Below are positions 1-6,909 of a stretch of DNA of 9,219 nt, piece after piece. Numbering within the stretch: the first letter of the stretch is position 1; each line of letters opens with the position of its first letter. The translations under genes and the position numbers were made by a program. The notes beneath the pieces were generated by a model. It was not told where the DNA came from, did no database searches, and was given only the letters and a program-made list of their open reading frames with translations. This stretch comes from Caldifarciminota bacterium (GTDB lineage Bacteria; Hydrothermota; Hydrothermia; B15-G9; WFZT01). Location of the stretch: NCBI GenBank assembly GCA_026991055.1, contig JALXCE010000010.1, forward strand, positions 1 through 9,219, given 5' to 3'.

Positions 1-685
1 TCCTTATTCCGCCAGCGAGGTAGAGTAGCTGGATGGGAGATGAAATGGGATAGACCCTGTAAATTCCGGGTTTGTTGACCTCACCGAGAACTAAGACTGA
101 AACCGAGTGAATTTTTCCGAGAGCGATGTCGAATTTCACGTTTGTGAAATGTTTATTGAGCTTATCTTTGATGAGTTTCTGGGCCTCTTTAAAGGTCATT
201 CCCCAGACATAGGTGGCACCTGCTTTTGGTAGAACTATTTTGCCGTAATTGTCCACGTAGAGGTCGAAAGTTTGCTGAAATACGTCGCTCCAGACGTTTA
301 TGATAATTTCATCCCCCGGGCCTATGACATAGTTTGAGCCCACAGGAAGGTTAAAGTTGAGGGTATCAAATGATACAGTGGACTCTGCCTTGAAAATATC
401 GTAGCCAAACTGTTTTATGACCGTGTCGGGTTCAAGAGAAAAATTTCTCATAAACGATTTCTCTATGCTGGAATAGGTAGGTGTAGGTTTTATTGCCAGA
501 GACTCTGCTGGTACTGTTGTCTTCTGGATGTTGCCCTTTTTTTCATTTTTCTTCTCGCGAGAAGCCTGCTCCATGAGCTTTTGCAACTGCTGCTCGGAGA
601 TTCCCAAAGCTTTTAATTGTTTTGAGAGGTCTGTCTGTGCATAAACAAAGCCAAGAGATAGTAAAATGATCAAAAGCTTTTTCAT
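1..685 (-). CDS. Wza-like polysaccharide export protein with SLBB domain, N-terminal part (cut by left edge)
   Basis: The first 228 residues of a secreted polysaccharide export protein; the frame is open to base 1. A signal peptide covers residues 1-16 (a charged start 'MKK', a hydrophobic core, and likely cleavage after 'VYA' before Q17). There is no lipobox cysteine, unlike classic Wza. A charged, Gln/Lys/Glu-rich stretch follows (about 17-55), starting with 'LKALGISEQQLQKLM' (24-38), and then 'IKQFGYDIF' (90-98). The Poly_export domain runs from about 117, with 'YVIGPGDEIIINVW' (119-132), to about 190. A first SLBB domain begins at about 195 with 'LVLGEVNKPGIYRV' (198-211) and is cut off at 'LLYLAGGI'. 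The protein is expected to act in the periplasm and outer membrane as the exit channel for a surface polysaccharide, paired with the Wzz-type protein encoded just upstream. The start overlaps the preceding stop as ATGA and has a good ribosome binding site. Confidence 0.9.
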   Translation of the reverse strand, partial: MKKLLIILLSLGFVYAQTDLSKQLKALGISEQQLQKLMEQASREKKNEKKGNIQKTTVPAESLAIKPTPTYSSIEKSFMRNFSLEPDTVIKQFGYDIFKAESTVSFDTLNFNLPVGSNYVIGPGDEIIINVWSDVFQQTFDLYVDNYGKIVLPKAGATYVWGMTFKEAQKLIKDKLNKHFTNVKFDIALGKIHSVSVLVLGEVNKPGIYRVYPISSPIQLLYLAGGIR

Positions 686-1773
686 AGTTTACCACTCCTT
701 AATTCAGGGAAAATGTATTGATACCTTTTTGATATGAACTTTTTACTTATGCCATAGATTATCAGCCCCGGCTTAGTGTTACTCACGTCTGCAATTAATT
801 CCTTAAGTTCCATCAAAGCTCCGGCTGGTGAAACATTGAATTCGGCAAGGATTACAAAGCTTTTAAACCCCTTTAGATTTTCTCTTGAAACTGGATTCTG
901 TAGTGGAGACTGAAGAAGCACGAAGCCCTCTGTTTTGATTGACTCGAAAATTTCTTCAATTTTTGACTGCTCATCAATTACCGGGAAGAAAGCTGTGGGC
1001 TGCTCCATAAAGCTCAGGATTCTGTTTTTTATGGGCTCTGTATTAATTTTACCTGGAATGAGTCCGAGTATTTCGAAACCGTCTTCAAAAGCCTCAGGTT
1101 CCCTTACAAACGGGTTGGTATATTCTCGATAGATAAAGTAACTGGAGAGAACTATTATCAGGAAGATGAATGTGATGATGGTATTTACGGCGTTCTTGGG
1201 CCATGCTTTCACATCTGGCGGGCGCGCAGGGTCAAGAACTTTCACAAAAGGTTTCGTAACAGAAATCTTCAAAAGGTCGTTTAGCCTTTCAAGGTTTTCT
1301 ACGTAAAAATTTGCAATATCTGCACTCATTTGTGGGCTTGTTGTCCTAACCTTGATTACAATGACGCCGGTTTTATCATCAACTTTTATCTTTGTTATAC
1401 GCCCCAGGTATTTTATTGCCTTGTCCAGTTTTTTCGTTTTAAAGTAGCTCATCAAATTAAATTTTGCTATCACGTCCTCGGCCATTCTCCTTGATTCAAG
1501 TAATGCAAGTACTTCCTTTGTTCCTGTCCCTCCAAGACTCATGCCACCTGGCAGGAAGTTTTTGAGAACAGAGCTAAAGGGGATCGACAGCTGGCCGCCG
1601 CTCGGGGGAAGAATTGTCACAGTGGCGTCATACTTTTTATGGACGAGAAATTTTCCGGTGAGACCAACAGCAAGGGCGATGATAACAGAGGGAATGGTGA
1701 TGGCCCAGAATTTCCGAATCAAGATGTTGTAAATTCGTGTTAGATTTATTGTAATTTCAGCATTCTGGTTCAT
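682..1773 (-). CDS. Wzz-type chain-length protein without coiled coil, with a kinase-like tail
   Basis: A 363-residue polysaccharide co-polymerase-like protein. Membrane helix 1 is at about 22-44. The Wzz domain includes 'YDATVTILPP' (48-57) and continues to about 192. The proline-containing segment 'VLDPARPPDVKAWPKN' (179-194) precedes membrane helix 2 (about 195-215). Two things are unusual. First, the long periplasmic helical hairpin that normally follows the 'ADIANFYVENLERLN' helix (151-165) is almost entirely missing; only about 15 residues separate it from the 'VLDPA' segment. Second, a cytoplasmic tail of about 148 residues follows helix 2. It begins with a linker containing 'FEILGLIPG' (233-241), as in Wzz-kinase fusions, and ends in an alternating strand/helix region (about 282-343) with no Walker A motif. 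It probably acts in the inner membrane in polysaccharide export with the next gene, which it overlaps as ATGA. The ribosome binding site GGTGGAG lies at 1782-1788, 8 bases from the start. Confidence 0.85.
   Translation of the reverse strand: MNQNAEITINLTRIYNILIRKFWAITIPSVIIALAVGLTGKFLVHKKYDATVTILPPSGGQLSIPFSSVLKNFLPGGMSLGGTGTKEVLALLESRRMAEDVIAKFNLMSYFKTKKLDKAIKYLGRITKIKVDDKTGVIVIKVRTTSPQMSADIANFYVENLERLNDLLKISVTKPFVKVLDPARPPDVKAWPKNAVNTIITFIFLIIVLSSYFIYREYTNPFVREPEAFEDGFEILGLIPGKINTEPIKNRILSFMEQPTAFFPVIDEQSKIEEIFESIKTEGFVLLQSPLQNPVSRENLKGFKSFVILAEFNVSPAGALMELKELIADVSNTKPGLIIYGISKKFISKRYQYIFPELRSGKL
695..700 (-). promoter_or_regulatory. Ribosome binding site of the export-protein gene
   Basis: AAGGAG lies 9 bases upstream of the ATG at 685, inside the last codons of the Wzz-type gene. 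It is a full Shine-Dalgarno core with ideal spacing and fixes this start, although the ATGA overlap would also allow coupled reinitiation. Confidence 0.85.
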
Positions 1774-2765
1774 CTAAAGATCTCCACCGATTCTTTAAGA
1801 GTTTTGTAACTTCTCTTGTATTCTTCTCTTAACTCTTCTGGCAAGACAGCAGCGACTCCAAACTTGGAAACTTCTATCCCTGCTGCAATTGATGAAAGTA
1901 TAGCCGATTCCACTATGTCAAGTCCAGAGGCGAGGGAGAGCATGGCAACTGAAATCACTGTGTCTCCTGCACCTGTAACATCGTAAACCGGTTTTCTCAG
2001 GGCAGGAATTTTGTAAAATCTTTCACCGTCGAATACCAGCATCCCTTCCTTACTCAAAGTAACCATGAGATAATCTGGATGTATTTTCTTAAAGACCTCG
2101 ACCATGGCATCCTGGAGGTTGTTAGTATTTTTGCCAGTATACCCGAGAAGCTCTCTTTTATTGGGCTTGAATAGTTTGACATTTTTGTATAGACTGAAGT
2201 TTTCAAACTTGGGATCAACACCCACGGGAACATTCCCCGTGAGTTCTGAAGAGATAAACCTGATCAATCCTGGTGTGAGGAGGCCTTTGTTGTAATCCTC
2301 GACGATGATGGCGTGGAGGTCTTTTAAATTTTCTTTAAGGCTCGCTTTAATGTTATTTTCAAGCTTTTTTGAGATGTATTTTGTCTCCTCAACATCAATG
2401 CGAATTATCTGCTGATTCCTGCTGATAATTCTGATCTTGGTGGTTGTGGGGCGTGAGGAATCGATTATTATGCCGTCAGTTTTAATTCCATGATTTTTGA
2501 GTATTTCAAGGAGATTGTGTCCCTCTGAATCATCTCCCACCACGCCGAAAAGGGATACATCGGCTCCAAGTGCGACGAGATTAATGGCAACATTAGCTGC
2601 CCCACCGGCCCGTATATCCTTACTCCCATTTTTGATTTTGACTATCGGGACAGGGGCCTCAGGGGAAATTCTCTCAACATCTGCCTCCTGATACTGGTCG
2701 AGTATCAGGTCTCCAACGACAGCAATCCTCTTTCCTGCAAATTTCCGTAAAATTTTTCCGATCAT
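1770..2765 (-). CDS. rfaE1: D-glycero-beta-D-manno-heptose-7-phosphate kinase (RfaE domain I)
   Basis: A 331-residue PfkB-family sugar kinase that phosphorylates heptose 7-phosphate at C1 in ADP-heptose (or related NDP-heptose) synthesis in the cytoplasm. Features typical of the HldE/RfaE kinase half: 'VVGDLILDQY' (16-25), 'VERISPEAPVP' (30-40), 'GGAANVA' (54-60), 'VEDYNKGLLTP' (155-165), 'DPKFENF' (184-190), 'FKPNKRE' (199-205), and the PfkB ATP/anion-hole motif 'DVTGAGDT' (262-269) with the probable catalytic base Asp268. The nucleotidyltransferase half of bifunctional HldE (about 475 residues) is absent, so a separate adenylyltransferase is expected elsewhere. The start codon overlaps the mgtE stop as ATGA, and the bases before it are pyrimidine-rich with no Shine-Dalgarno match. 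Other PfkB sugar kinases are less likely given the ERISPEAPVP segment. Confidence 0.92.
   Translation of the reverse strand: MIGKILRKFAGKRIAVVGDLILDQYQEADVERISPEAPVPIVKIKNGSKDIRAGGAANVAINLVALGADVSLFGVVGDDSEGHNLLEILKNHGIKTDGIIIDSSRPTTTKIRIISRNQQIIRIDVEETKYISKKLENNIKASLKENLKDLHAIIVEDYNKGLLTPGLIRFISSELTGNVPVGVDPKFENFSLYKNVKLFKPNKRELLGYTGKNTNNLQDAMVEVFKKIHPDYLMVTLSKEGMLVFDGERFYKIPALRKPVYDVTGAGDTVISVAMLSLASGLDIVESAILSSIAAGIEVSKFGVAAVLPEELREEYKRSYKTLKESVEIFR
1782..1788 (-). promoter_or_regulatory. Ribosome binding site of the Wzz-type gene
   Basis: GGTGGAG lies 8 bases upstream of the ATG at 1773, inside the 3' end of the heptose kinase gene. It is a good Shine-Dalgarno match and supports the start at the ATGA overlap. 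Confidence 0.75.
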
Positions 2766-4129
2766 AGAAGATGAAGATGATTCATAAAGATAGTGGCTAA
2801 ACCAAGAAATATGAAGTATCCGGTCACGTCAGTGACCGTTGTAACGATCACACCAGACGCCAGTGCCGGGTCCTGCTTGAAGAATTTGAGAATCATGGGC
2901 ACTGTGAGTCCGGCCAGACATCCTGCGACCATATTCCCAACATGACCGAGGAAAACAAGTAAACCAAAGTAAAAATTGCCCACCCAGATGTAAGCTACAA
3001 GACCAGAAACGAGTCCCACTACCGACCCTACAATCAATCCAACGATAAATTCCCTCACAAAAAGCCTTTTAAAGTCCGAAAAATCGATCTCGCCCAGAGC
3101 AAGAGACCTTACCACGAGGGCGATGGTCTGGACCCCGGTATTCCCTCCCTCACCTGCTATGACTGGCATGAAGACAGCAAGATAGGCGAAGGCAGCGATT
3201 GTGCTTTTGAAAATTGCCACTACAGAGGCGGCAAGGAAAGCTGTCCCGAGATTAATCAAAAGCCAGGGAAGTCGCTTTGTTGCCATCTTGAGGGTAGGAG
3301 TGTAGATACTTTCAGCCTCACCCCAACCGCTTAACCTGTGGATATCCTCAGTTGCCTCTTCCTCCAGAACATCGAGAATATCGTCGACTGTGATAACACC
3401 GAGGAGTTTACCATGCTCATCCACAACAGGCATGGAAAATACATCGTATTTTTCAAATAAACGCGCGACTTCCTCCTGATCGAGGTCAACCGGAACAGAC
3501 GGCACTTCACGGACGATTTCTTTCAGTTTTGTATTGGGCTTTGCCTTGAGCAGGTCCCTTAAATAAACTTCGCCAATTAGCCGACCCTTATCATCCACTA
3601 CATAAATTGTGCTTGAAACCTCGTCAGGCTTTTCCTCCTGCTTTAATCTGTGTAACGCCTCCTCAACGGTTAAGTTCTGGTTATAAGCGATGAAGTCGGT
3701 GGTCATCAGACCACCGGCTGAATTCTCTGGATATTTGAGGAGTTCTTTTACCTCCTCACGCTCATCAGGCGGAACATAGGATAAAACTTTTTGCCTTTCC
3801 TCATCGGATAGTTCACCTAAAACGTCCACTGCATCGTCTACATCGAGCTCCCCAACGAGCTCGGATATATCTTTTTCGGAAAGGGCTTTCAAAACATCAT
3901 CAATGGATTCGTCGTCCAGTCGAATCAAGACATCTGCCTGGAGTTCCACTGGCAGATATTTGAAAACTTTAATCCTGTCTTCCTCATCGAGTTTATCAAG
4001 TATTAAAGCCACATCTTCGGGGTGTTTGTTTGAAAGCAAAAGTGCAGCCCTCTTGTAGTCCCCCTTTTTCACGAGCTCCTCAGTGAGCTTATAAAGCTTT
4101 TCATCAAATTCAAGTACTGTCTGTTTCAT
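2762..4129 (-). CDS. mgtE: Magnesium transporter MgtE
   Basis: A 455-residue protein of normal MgtE length and architecture. It has an acidic cytoplasmic N domain of helical repeats (about 15-133); the junction motif 'PENSAGGLMTT' (134-144); two CBS domains (about 140-258), ending in the plug-helix region 'EEEATEDIHRLSGWGEAES' (256-274); and five membrane helices from about 285 to 450. The pore signatures are present: 'PVIAGEGGNTGVQT' (322-335) and 'TTVTDVTGYFIF' (430-441), where Asp434 matches the pore aspartate of characterised MgtE. The family forms an inner-membrane dimeric Mg2+ channel that closes when Mg2+ (and, in some members, ATP) binds the N and CBS domains. The start has AAGGGAG at 4134-4140, 4 bases upstream, and lies within the end of the CorC-type gene. 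The stop overlaps the kinase start as ATGA. Placement after two CorC-type genes makes a Mg2+-homeostasis block. Confidence 0.96.
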   Translation of the reverse strand: MKQTVLEFDEKLYKLTEELVKKGDYKRAALLLSNKHPEDVALILDKLDEEDRIKVFKYLPVELQADVLIRLDDESIDDVLKALSEKDISELVGELDVDDAVDVLGELSDEERQKVLSYVPPDEREEVKELLKYPENSAGGLMTTDFIAYNQNLTVEEALHRLKQEEKPDEVSSTIYVVDDKGRLIGEVYLRDLLKAKPNTKLKEIVREVPSVPVDLDQEEVARLFEKYDVFSMPVVDEHGKLLGVITVDDILDVLEEEATEDIHRLSGWGEAESIYTPTLKMATKRLPWLLINLGTAFLAASVVAIFKSTIAAFAYLAVFMPVIAGEGGNTGVQTIALVVRSLALGEIDFSDFKRLFVREFIVGLIVGSVVGLVSGLVAYIWVGNFYFGLLVFLGHVGNMVAGCLAGLTVPMILKFFKQDPALASGVIVTTVTDVTGYFIFLGLATIFMNHLHLL

Positions 4130-5282
4130 GTTTCTCCCTTATTAAAACCTTTTTTATCCCCTTTTTATCCGCCTCGAGGATTTTAAAGACGTATCCATCA
4201 ATTTCAACCTCTTCACCTGGCTCCGGTATCCTTTCCAGCCTGTCGATTATCAGCCCGGCGAGGGTAGAGTAGTCACCTTCCTCGATTAAAATTCCCCGTT
4301 CTCTCAATTCCGTGATTCTCGTATCTCCAGAGTAGATGTTTCCGGTCTGTCCGTTTTCCTCGAAATACTTGAGAAGCTCCCCCAGTATCTTCTCAATAGT
4401 TATAACACCAATGACCGAACCGTATTCGTCAACAACAATTGAAACTGTCGTCTGCTTTTCTTTTATCGCTTCGACAACCCTGTGGAGCGGACTATCACTG
4501 TACGCAATGGCGTATGGCCTCAGGTATCTTTTAATTTCAACGGGGTTTCCCTCGCCAAGTATCAGGTCTTTAATATGAATCAGACCAATGACATTGTCAA
4601 TGGTGTTTTTGTAGAGCAAAACCTTGTTATAATGCAGTTTTCTAACGTTTTCGATAATCCTTTCTCTGGGAGTATCCACAGGGAAAAACGGGAATTTGTG
4701 TGTCGGTATCATGATATCCTCGGCATCAAGGTCGTAGAACCTCAGTGCTTTTTTAAGTAGCAGTAATTGCTCACTCTCAAATCCTTTCTCCTCCGCATAT
4801 TTCTCTAACTCTTCCTCGAAAGAGACCCTGTCACTTTTTACCCTCGCTATGGATAGTCTCAGAGCAGCATCAAATAGTTTGACTACAGGATAAAAAGTCA
4901 GGTAGGTAAAGTAAATCAGGAAGTTAAAAGTTTTTATGATACTGAATTTTCTCGAAATGGCGTAGGATTTCGGAAAAATTTCACCAAGAAACACTATAAC
5001 GAGTGTCGTAATAATTCCGGAGGCAGCGACAGCGAGGTTTGAGGATAGCCCCACCCTTCTTGTATAGTTCGTCAGAGTTGTTGCGGCAAGTACGGAGAAT
5101 ATGTTGATACCTATTAAAATGCTGATTATAACCTCTCTGTCTCGCCAGACAAAGAAATTTAGCCTCGATTTGGGGATGGCGTCTTGAATTTTTATTCTAT
5201 CAGAGCTGATATAAGAAATTTCGAAAGCCGCGTAAACTGCCACGAAAATTATGGATATGATGAAAATCAGCAGATTAATCAT
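4110..5282 (-). CDS. CNNM/CorC-type membrane protein 2 (divergent paralogue)
   Basis: A 390-residue second member of the HlyC/CorC family, with the same domain order as its upstream neighbour: DUF21 membrane domain about 1-148 with 'GEIFPKS' at 100-106, a CBS pair about 187-300, and a CorC_HlyC domain about 318-385. It differs at positions that are usually conserved. The first helix reads 'YAAFEISYIS' instead of the SGSE type. The second-helix motif reads 'LIGINIFS' rather than 'LLGNTAVN'. The first CBS has 'IMIPTHK' and 'NKVLLYKN' where 'MTPRKD' and 'SRFPVYRN' are normal. The second CBS has Lys298 where an Asp usually contacts the nucleotide ribose. Membership of the family is certain, but transport or nucleotide binding may be altered. 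A GAAGG ribosome binding site lies at 5293-5297, 10 bases before the start. The stop lies 20 bases inside mgtE. Confidence 0.9.
   Translation of the reverse strand: MINLLIFIISIIFVAVYAAFEISYISSDRIKIQDAIPKSRLNFFVWRDREVIISILIGINIFSVLAATTLTNYTRRVGLSSNLAVAASGIITTLVIVFLGEIFPKSYAISRKFSIIKTFNFLIYFTYLTFYPVVKLFDAALRLSIARVKSDRVSFEEELEKYAEEKGFESEQLLLLKKALRFYDLDAEDIMIPTHKFPFFPVDTPRERIIENVRKLHYNKVLLYKNTIDNVIGLIHIKDLILGEGNPVEIKRYLRPYAIAYSDSPLHRVVEAIKEKQTTVSIVVDEYGSVIGVITIEKILGELLKYFEENGQTGNIYSGDTRITELRERGILIEEGDYSTLAGLIIDRLERIPEPGEEVEIDGYVFKILEADKKGIKKVLIREKHETDST
4134..4140 (-). promoter_or_regulatory. Ribosome binding site of mgtE
   Basis: AAGGGAG lies 4 bases upstream of the ATG at 4129, within the coding end of the second CorC-type gene. 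Spacing is short if the whole motif pairs, but 7 bases if AAGG is the pairing core. It supports the start 20 bases inside the upstream gene. Confidence 0.7.
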
Positions 5283-6508
5283 TTTATAGTTACCTTCACC
5301 TTGTCCGGCGATTCGCCCTCTTTCGAAAGTATTTCGAAGATCACACCATTTATCTCCACCTTTTCCCCCTCTGTAGGCACATAGCCGAGGTTGTCGAGAA
5401 TGTAGTTTGAAAGGCTGCCGTAATAACCAAATCTTCTGCCACTCAGGCGTTCGAGAACCGAAATGGAGATGTCACCGCTCAGAAGGTATGAATTCTTGCC
5501 TATCTTTTTAACCTCCTCGAGTTCCTCGGATTCAAAATCACTTCTGATCTTCCCCAGGAAATGTTTGTAAGCGTCTTTCATTGTAACAACTCCCTCTGTG
5601 CCACCATATTCGTCCACCACGATTGCCATTTGGGTGGGAGTTTCTGTAAGTGTCTTGACCAGGTCAGGAAGGTCCATAGTCTCAGGTACAAATAGAGGCT
5701 CCTGCATAAAATCACTGATTGGAGAATCACCGGGAATCTTCAGAATTTCTTCGATATTCAGTAAATCTACGACTCCCACAATGTCATCTATGTTATTCCT
5801 GTAAACAGGAAATCTCGAGTGCCTCGTTTTTCTCATTTCTTCCATGGCATCTTTGATGGTCGCATCATGAGGAAGTGCATGGATATCTTTTCTTGGTGTC
5901 ATTATATCGGAGACCTTAATTGATAAAAACTCGACGCTGTCCTCGAGTAGTTCAAGCTCATGTATTCTCAGGAAACCTTTTGCTGTTTCAACTATGTTGT
6001 AGACCTCTTTTAAAGTTATCGGCTCAATCTCTTTTGATTTCTCATCACTTTCAAATATCACCCGCATCCACCTGCCAAGTGGCTTGACTATGGGATAAAA
6101 AAAGAAATAAAAGGGATAGATTAAAACCCACGAAAGGGAGGAAAATGTTAAGGGATACTGGAGAGCGATGATCTTAGGAGTGATCTCACCAAATATCAAA
6201 AGTAAAAGAGTAAATACCGCCACATCAATTATCGTGAGCGTACTCTCGCTAAAGTGATGTCCGACTAAAAGATTGGTGATAAATACTGAAAAAATAGATG
6301 CCGCAAAGGCATTAACCGCCGTATTGCCAAGCAAAATCGTCGAGAGCAGAGTGTAGGGTCTCGAAATTAAATAATCCAGGAGTGAAGCTACTTTTCTGCT
6401 CTTTAAACGCCTGAGACGAGTCTTTGGTAGAGAGAAGAACGCGACTTCAGAGCCAGAAAATACGAAAGATAGAAAGATCAGCAGGACAATTAGTAGTATT
6501 TCTTCCAT
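5279..6508 (-). CDS. CNNM/CorC-type membrane protein 1 (DUF21-CBS-CorC_HlyC)
   Basis: A 409-residue protein of the HlyC/CorC (CNNM) family, proposed to move Mg2+ (or Co2+) across the inner membrane, probably as export. Domains: DUF21 membrane domain about 1-150, with 'FSGSEVAFFSL' at 17-27 in the first helix, 'LLGNTAVN' at 59-66, and the hallmark 'GEITPK' at 107-112; a CBS pair about 199-312, with 'DIMTPRKDI' (201-209), 'SRFPVYRN' (231-238), 'VVDEYGGTEGVVT' (297-309) and the nucleotide-contacting Asp at 312; and a C-terminal CorC_HlyC domain about 330-409. All family-typical positions that I can judge are kept, so this looks like the ancestral functional copy. The start lies inside the end of ybeY with no strong ribosome binding site, which suggests coupled translation. 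It is followed by a divergent paralogue through an ATGA overlap. Confidence 0.92.
   Translation of the reverse strand: MEEILLIVLLIFLSFVFSGSEVAFFSLPKTRLRRLKSRKVASLLDYLISRPYTLLSTILLGNTAVNAFAASIFSVFITNLLVGHHFSESTLTIIDVAVFTLLLLIFGEITPKIIALQYPLTFSSLSWVLIYPFYFFFYPIVKPLGRWMRVIFESDEKSKEIEPITLKEVYNIVETAKGFLRIHELELLEDSVEFLSIKVSDIMTPRKDIHALPHDATIKDAMEEMRKTRHSRFPVYRNNIDDIVGVVDLLNIEEILKIPGDSPISDFMQEPLFVPETMDLPDLVKTLTETPTQMAIVVDEYGGTEGVVTMKDAYKHFLGKIRSDFESEELEEVKKIGKNSYLLSGDISISVLERLSGRRFGYYGSLSNYILDNLGYVPTEGEKVEINGVIFEILSKEGESPDKVKVTIK
5293..5297 (-). promoter_or_regulatory. Ribosome binding site of the second CorC-type gene
   Basis: GAAGG lies 10 bases upstream of the ATG at 5282, inside the last codons of the first CorC-type gene. 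It is a moderate Shine-Dalgarno match that agrees with the start at the ATGA overlap. Confidence 0.6.
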
Positions 6509-6909
6509 TTTTCAAGATACTTTTCCTCTTTTTGCTCCATAATCCTTGCATCTTCTTCTTTCTCGTGGTCATAACCAAGGATGTGGAGTAGCCCGTGGAG
6601 TGCGTACCTCGTTAGTTCAAAATATACATCCCATCCGTATTCACTTGATTTTTCTTCCGCTACCCATGCCGAGATATAAATTTCACCCACATCTCCAAGG
6701 TTGAAAGAAATTACATCAGTGGGTCTGTCCCGACCTAAAAACTCCCTGTTTATCTCCTGGATGCGTTTGTTGTTTACGAAAATTATGTTAAATTCCTGGG
6801 GTCCGTCATCGCCCTCTTCACTGATAACATCACTCAAGAAGTCTTTGAGGGCCTTTTTGTATTCCTTCGTTATCTTTATCTTTCTTTGAGTGTTGTAAAT
6901 GTTGATCAT
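6490..6909 (-). CDS. ybeY: Endoribonuclease / rRNA maturation factor YbeY
   Basis: A 139-residue UPF0054 protein of slightly short but normal length. The zinc-binding signature H-x3-H-x5-H is intact in 'HGLLHILGYDH' (H105, H109, H115), and the conserved 'RDRPTDVISF' lies at 60-69. YbeY is a cytoplasmic metal-dependent protein involved in 16S rRNA 3'-end maturation and ribosome quality control. The position directly after the 7TM-HD gene and two genes after phoH is the classic arrangement. The start codon overlaps the upstream stop as ATGA, with only a weak purine-rich GAAAGAG upstream, so translation is probably coupled. The 3' end overlaps the following CorC-type gene by 19 bases. Confidence 0.96.
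   Translation of the reverse strand: MINIYNTQRKIKITKEYKKALKDFLSDVISEEGDDGPQEFNIIFVNNKRIQEINREFLGRDRPTDVISFNLGDVGEIYISAWVAEEKSSEYGWDVYFELTRYALHGLLHILGYDHEKEEDARIMEQKEEKYLEKWKKYY

Noticed and set aside
685..1122. Active tyrosine autokinase domain in the tail of the Wzz-type protein
   Set aside because: No Walker A (GxxxxGKS/T) is present and there is no tyrosine cluster at the C-terminus; at most it is a degenerate relative.
1770..2765. Bifunctional HldE
   Set aside because: The protein ends at residue 331 after the PfkB kinase fold; no nucleotidyltransferase HxGH-type motif follows, and the next frame is the Wzz-type gene.
4336..4760. Two overlapping plus-strand open frames of 80 and 92 codons opposite the second CorC-type gene
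   Set aside because: They lie wholly antisense to a well-supported CBS-domain coding region, resemble no family I recognise, and have low-complexity shadow-like compositions.
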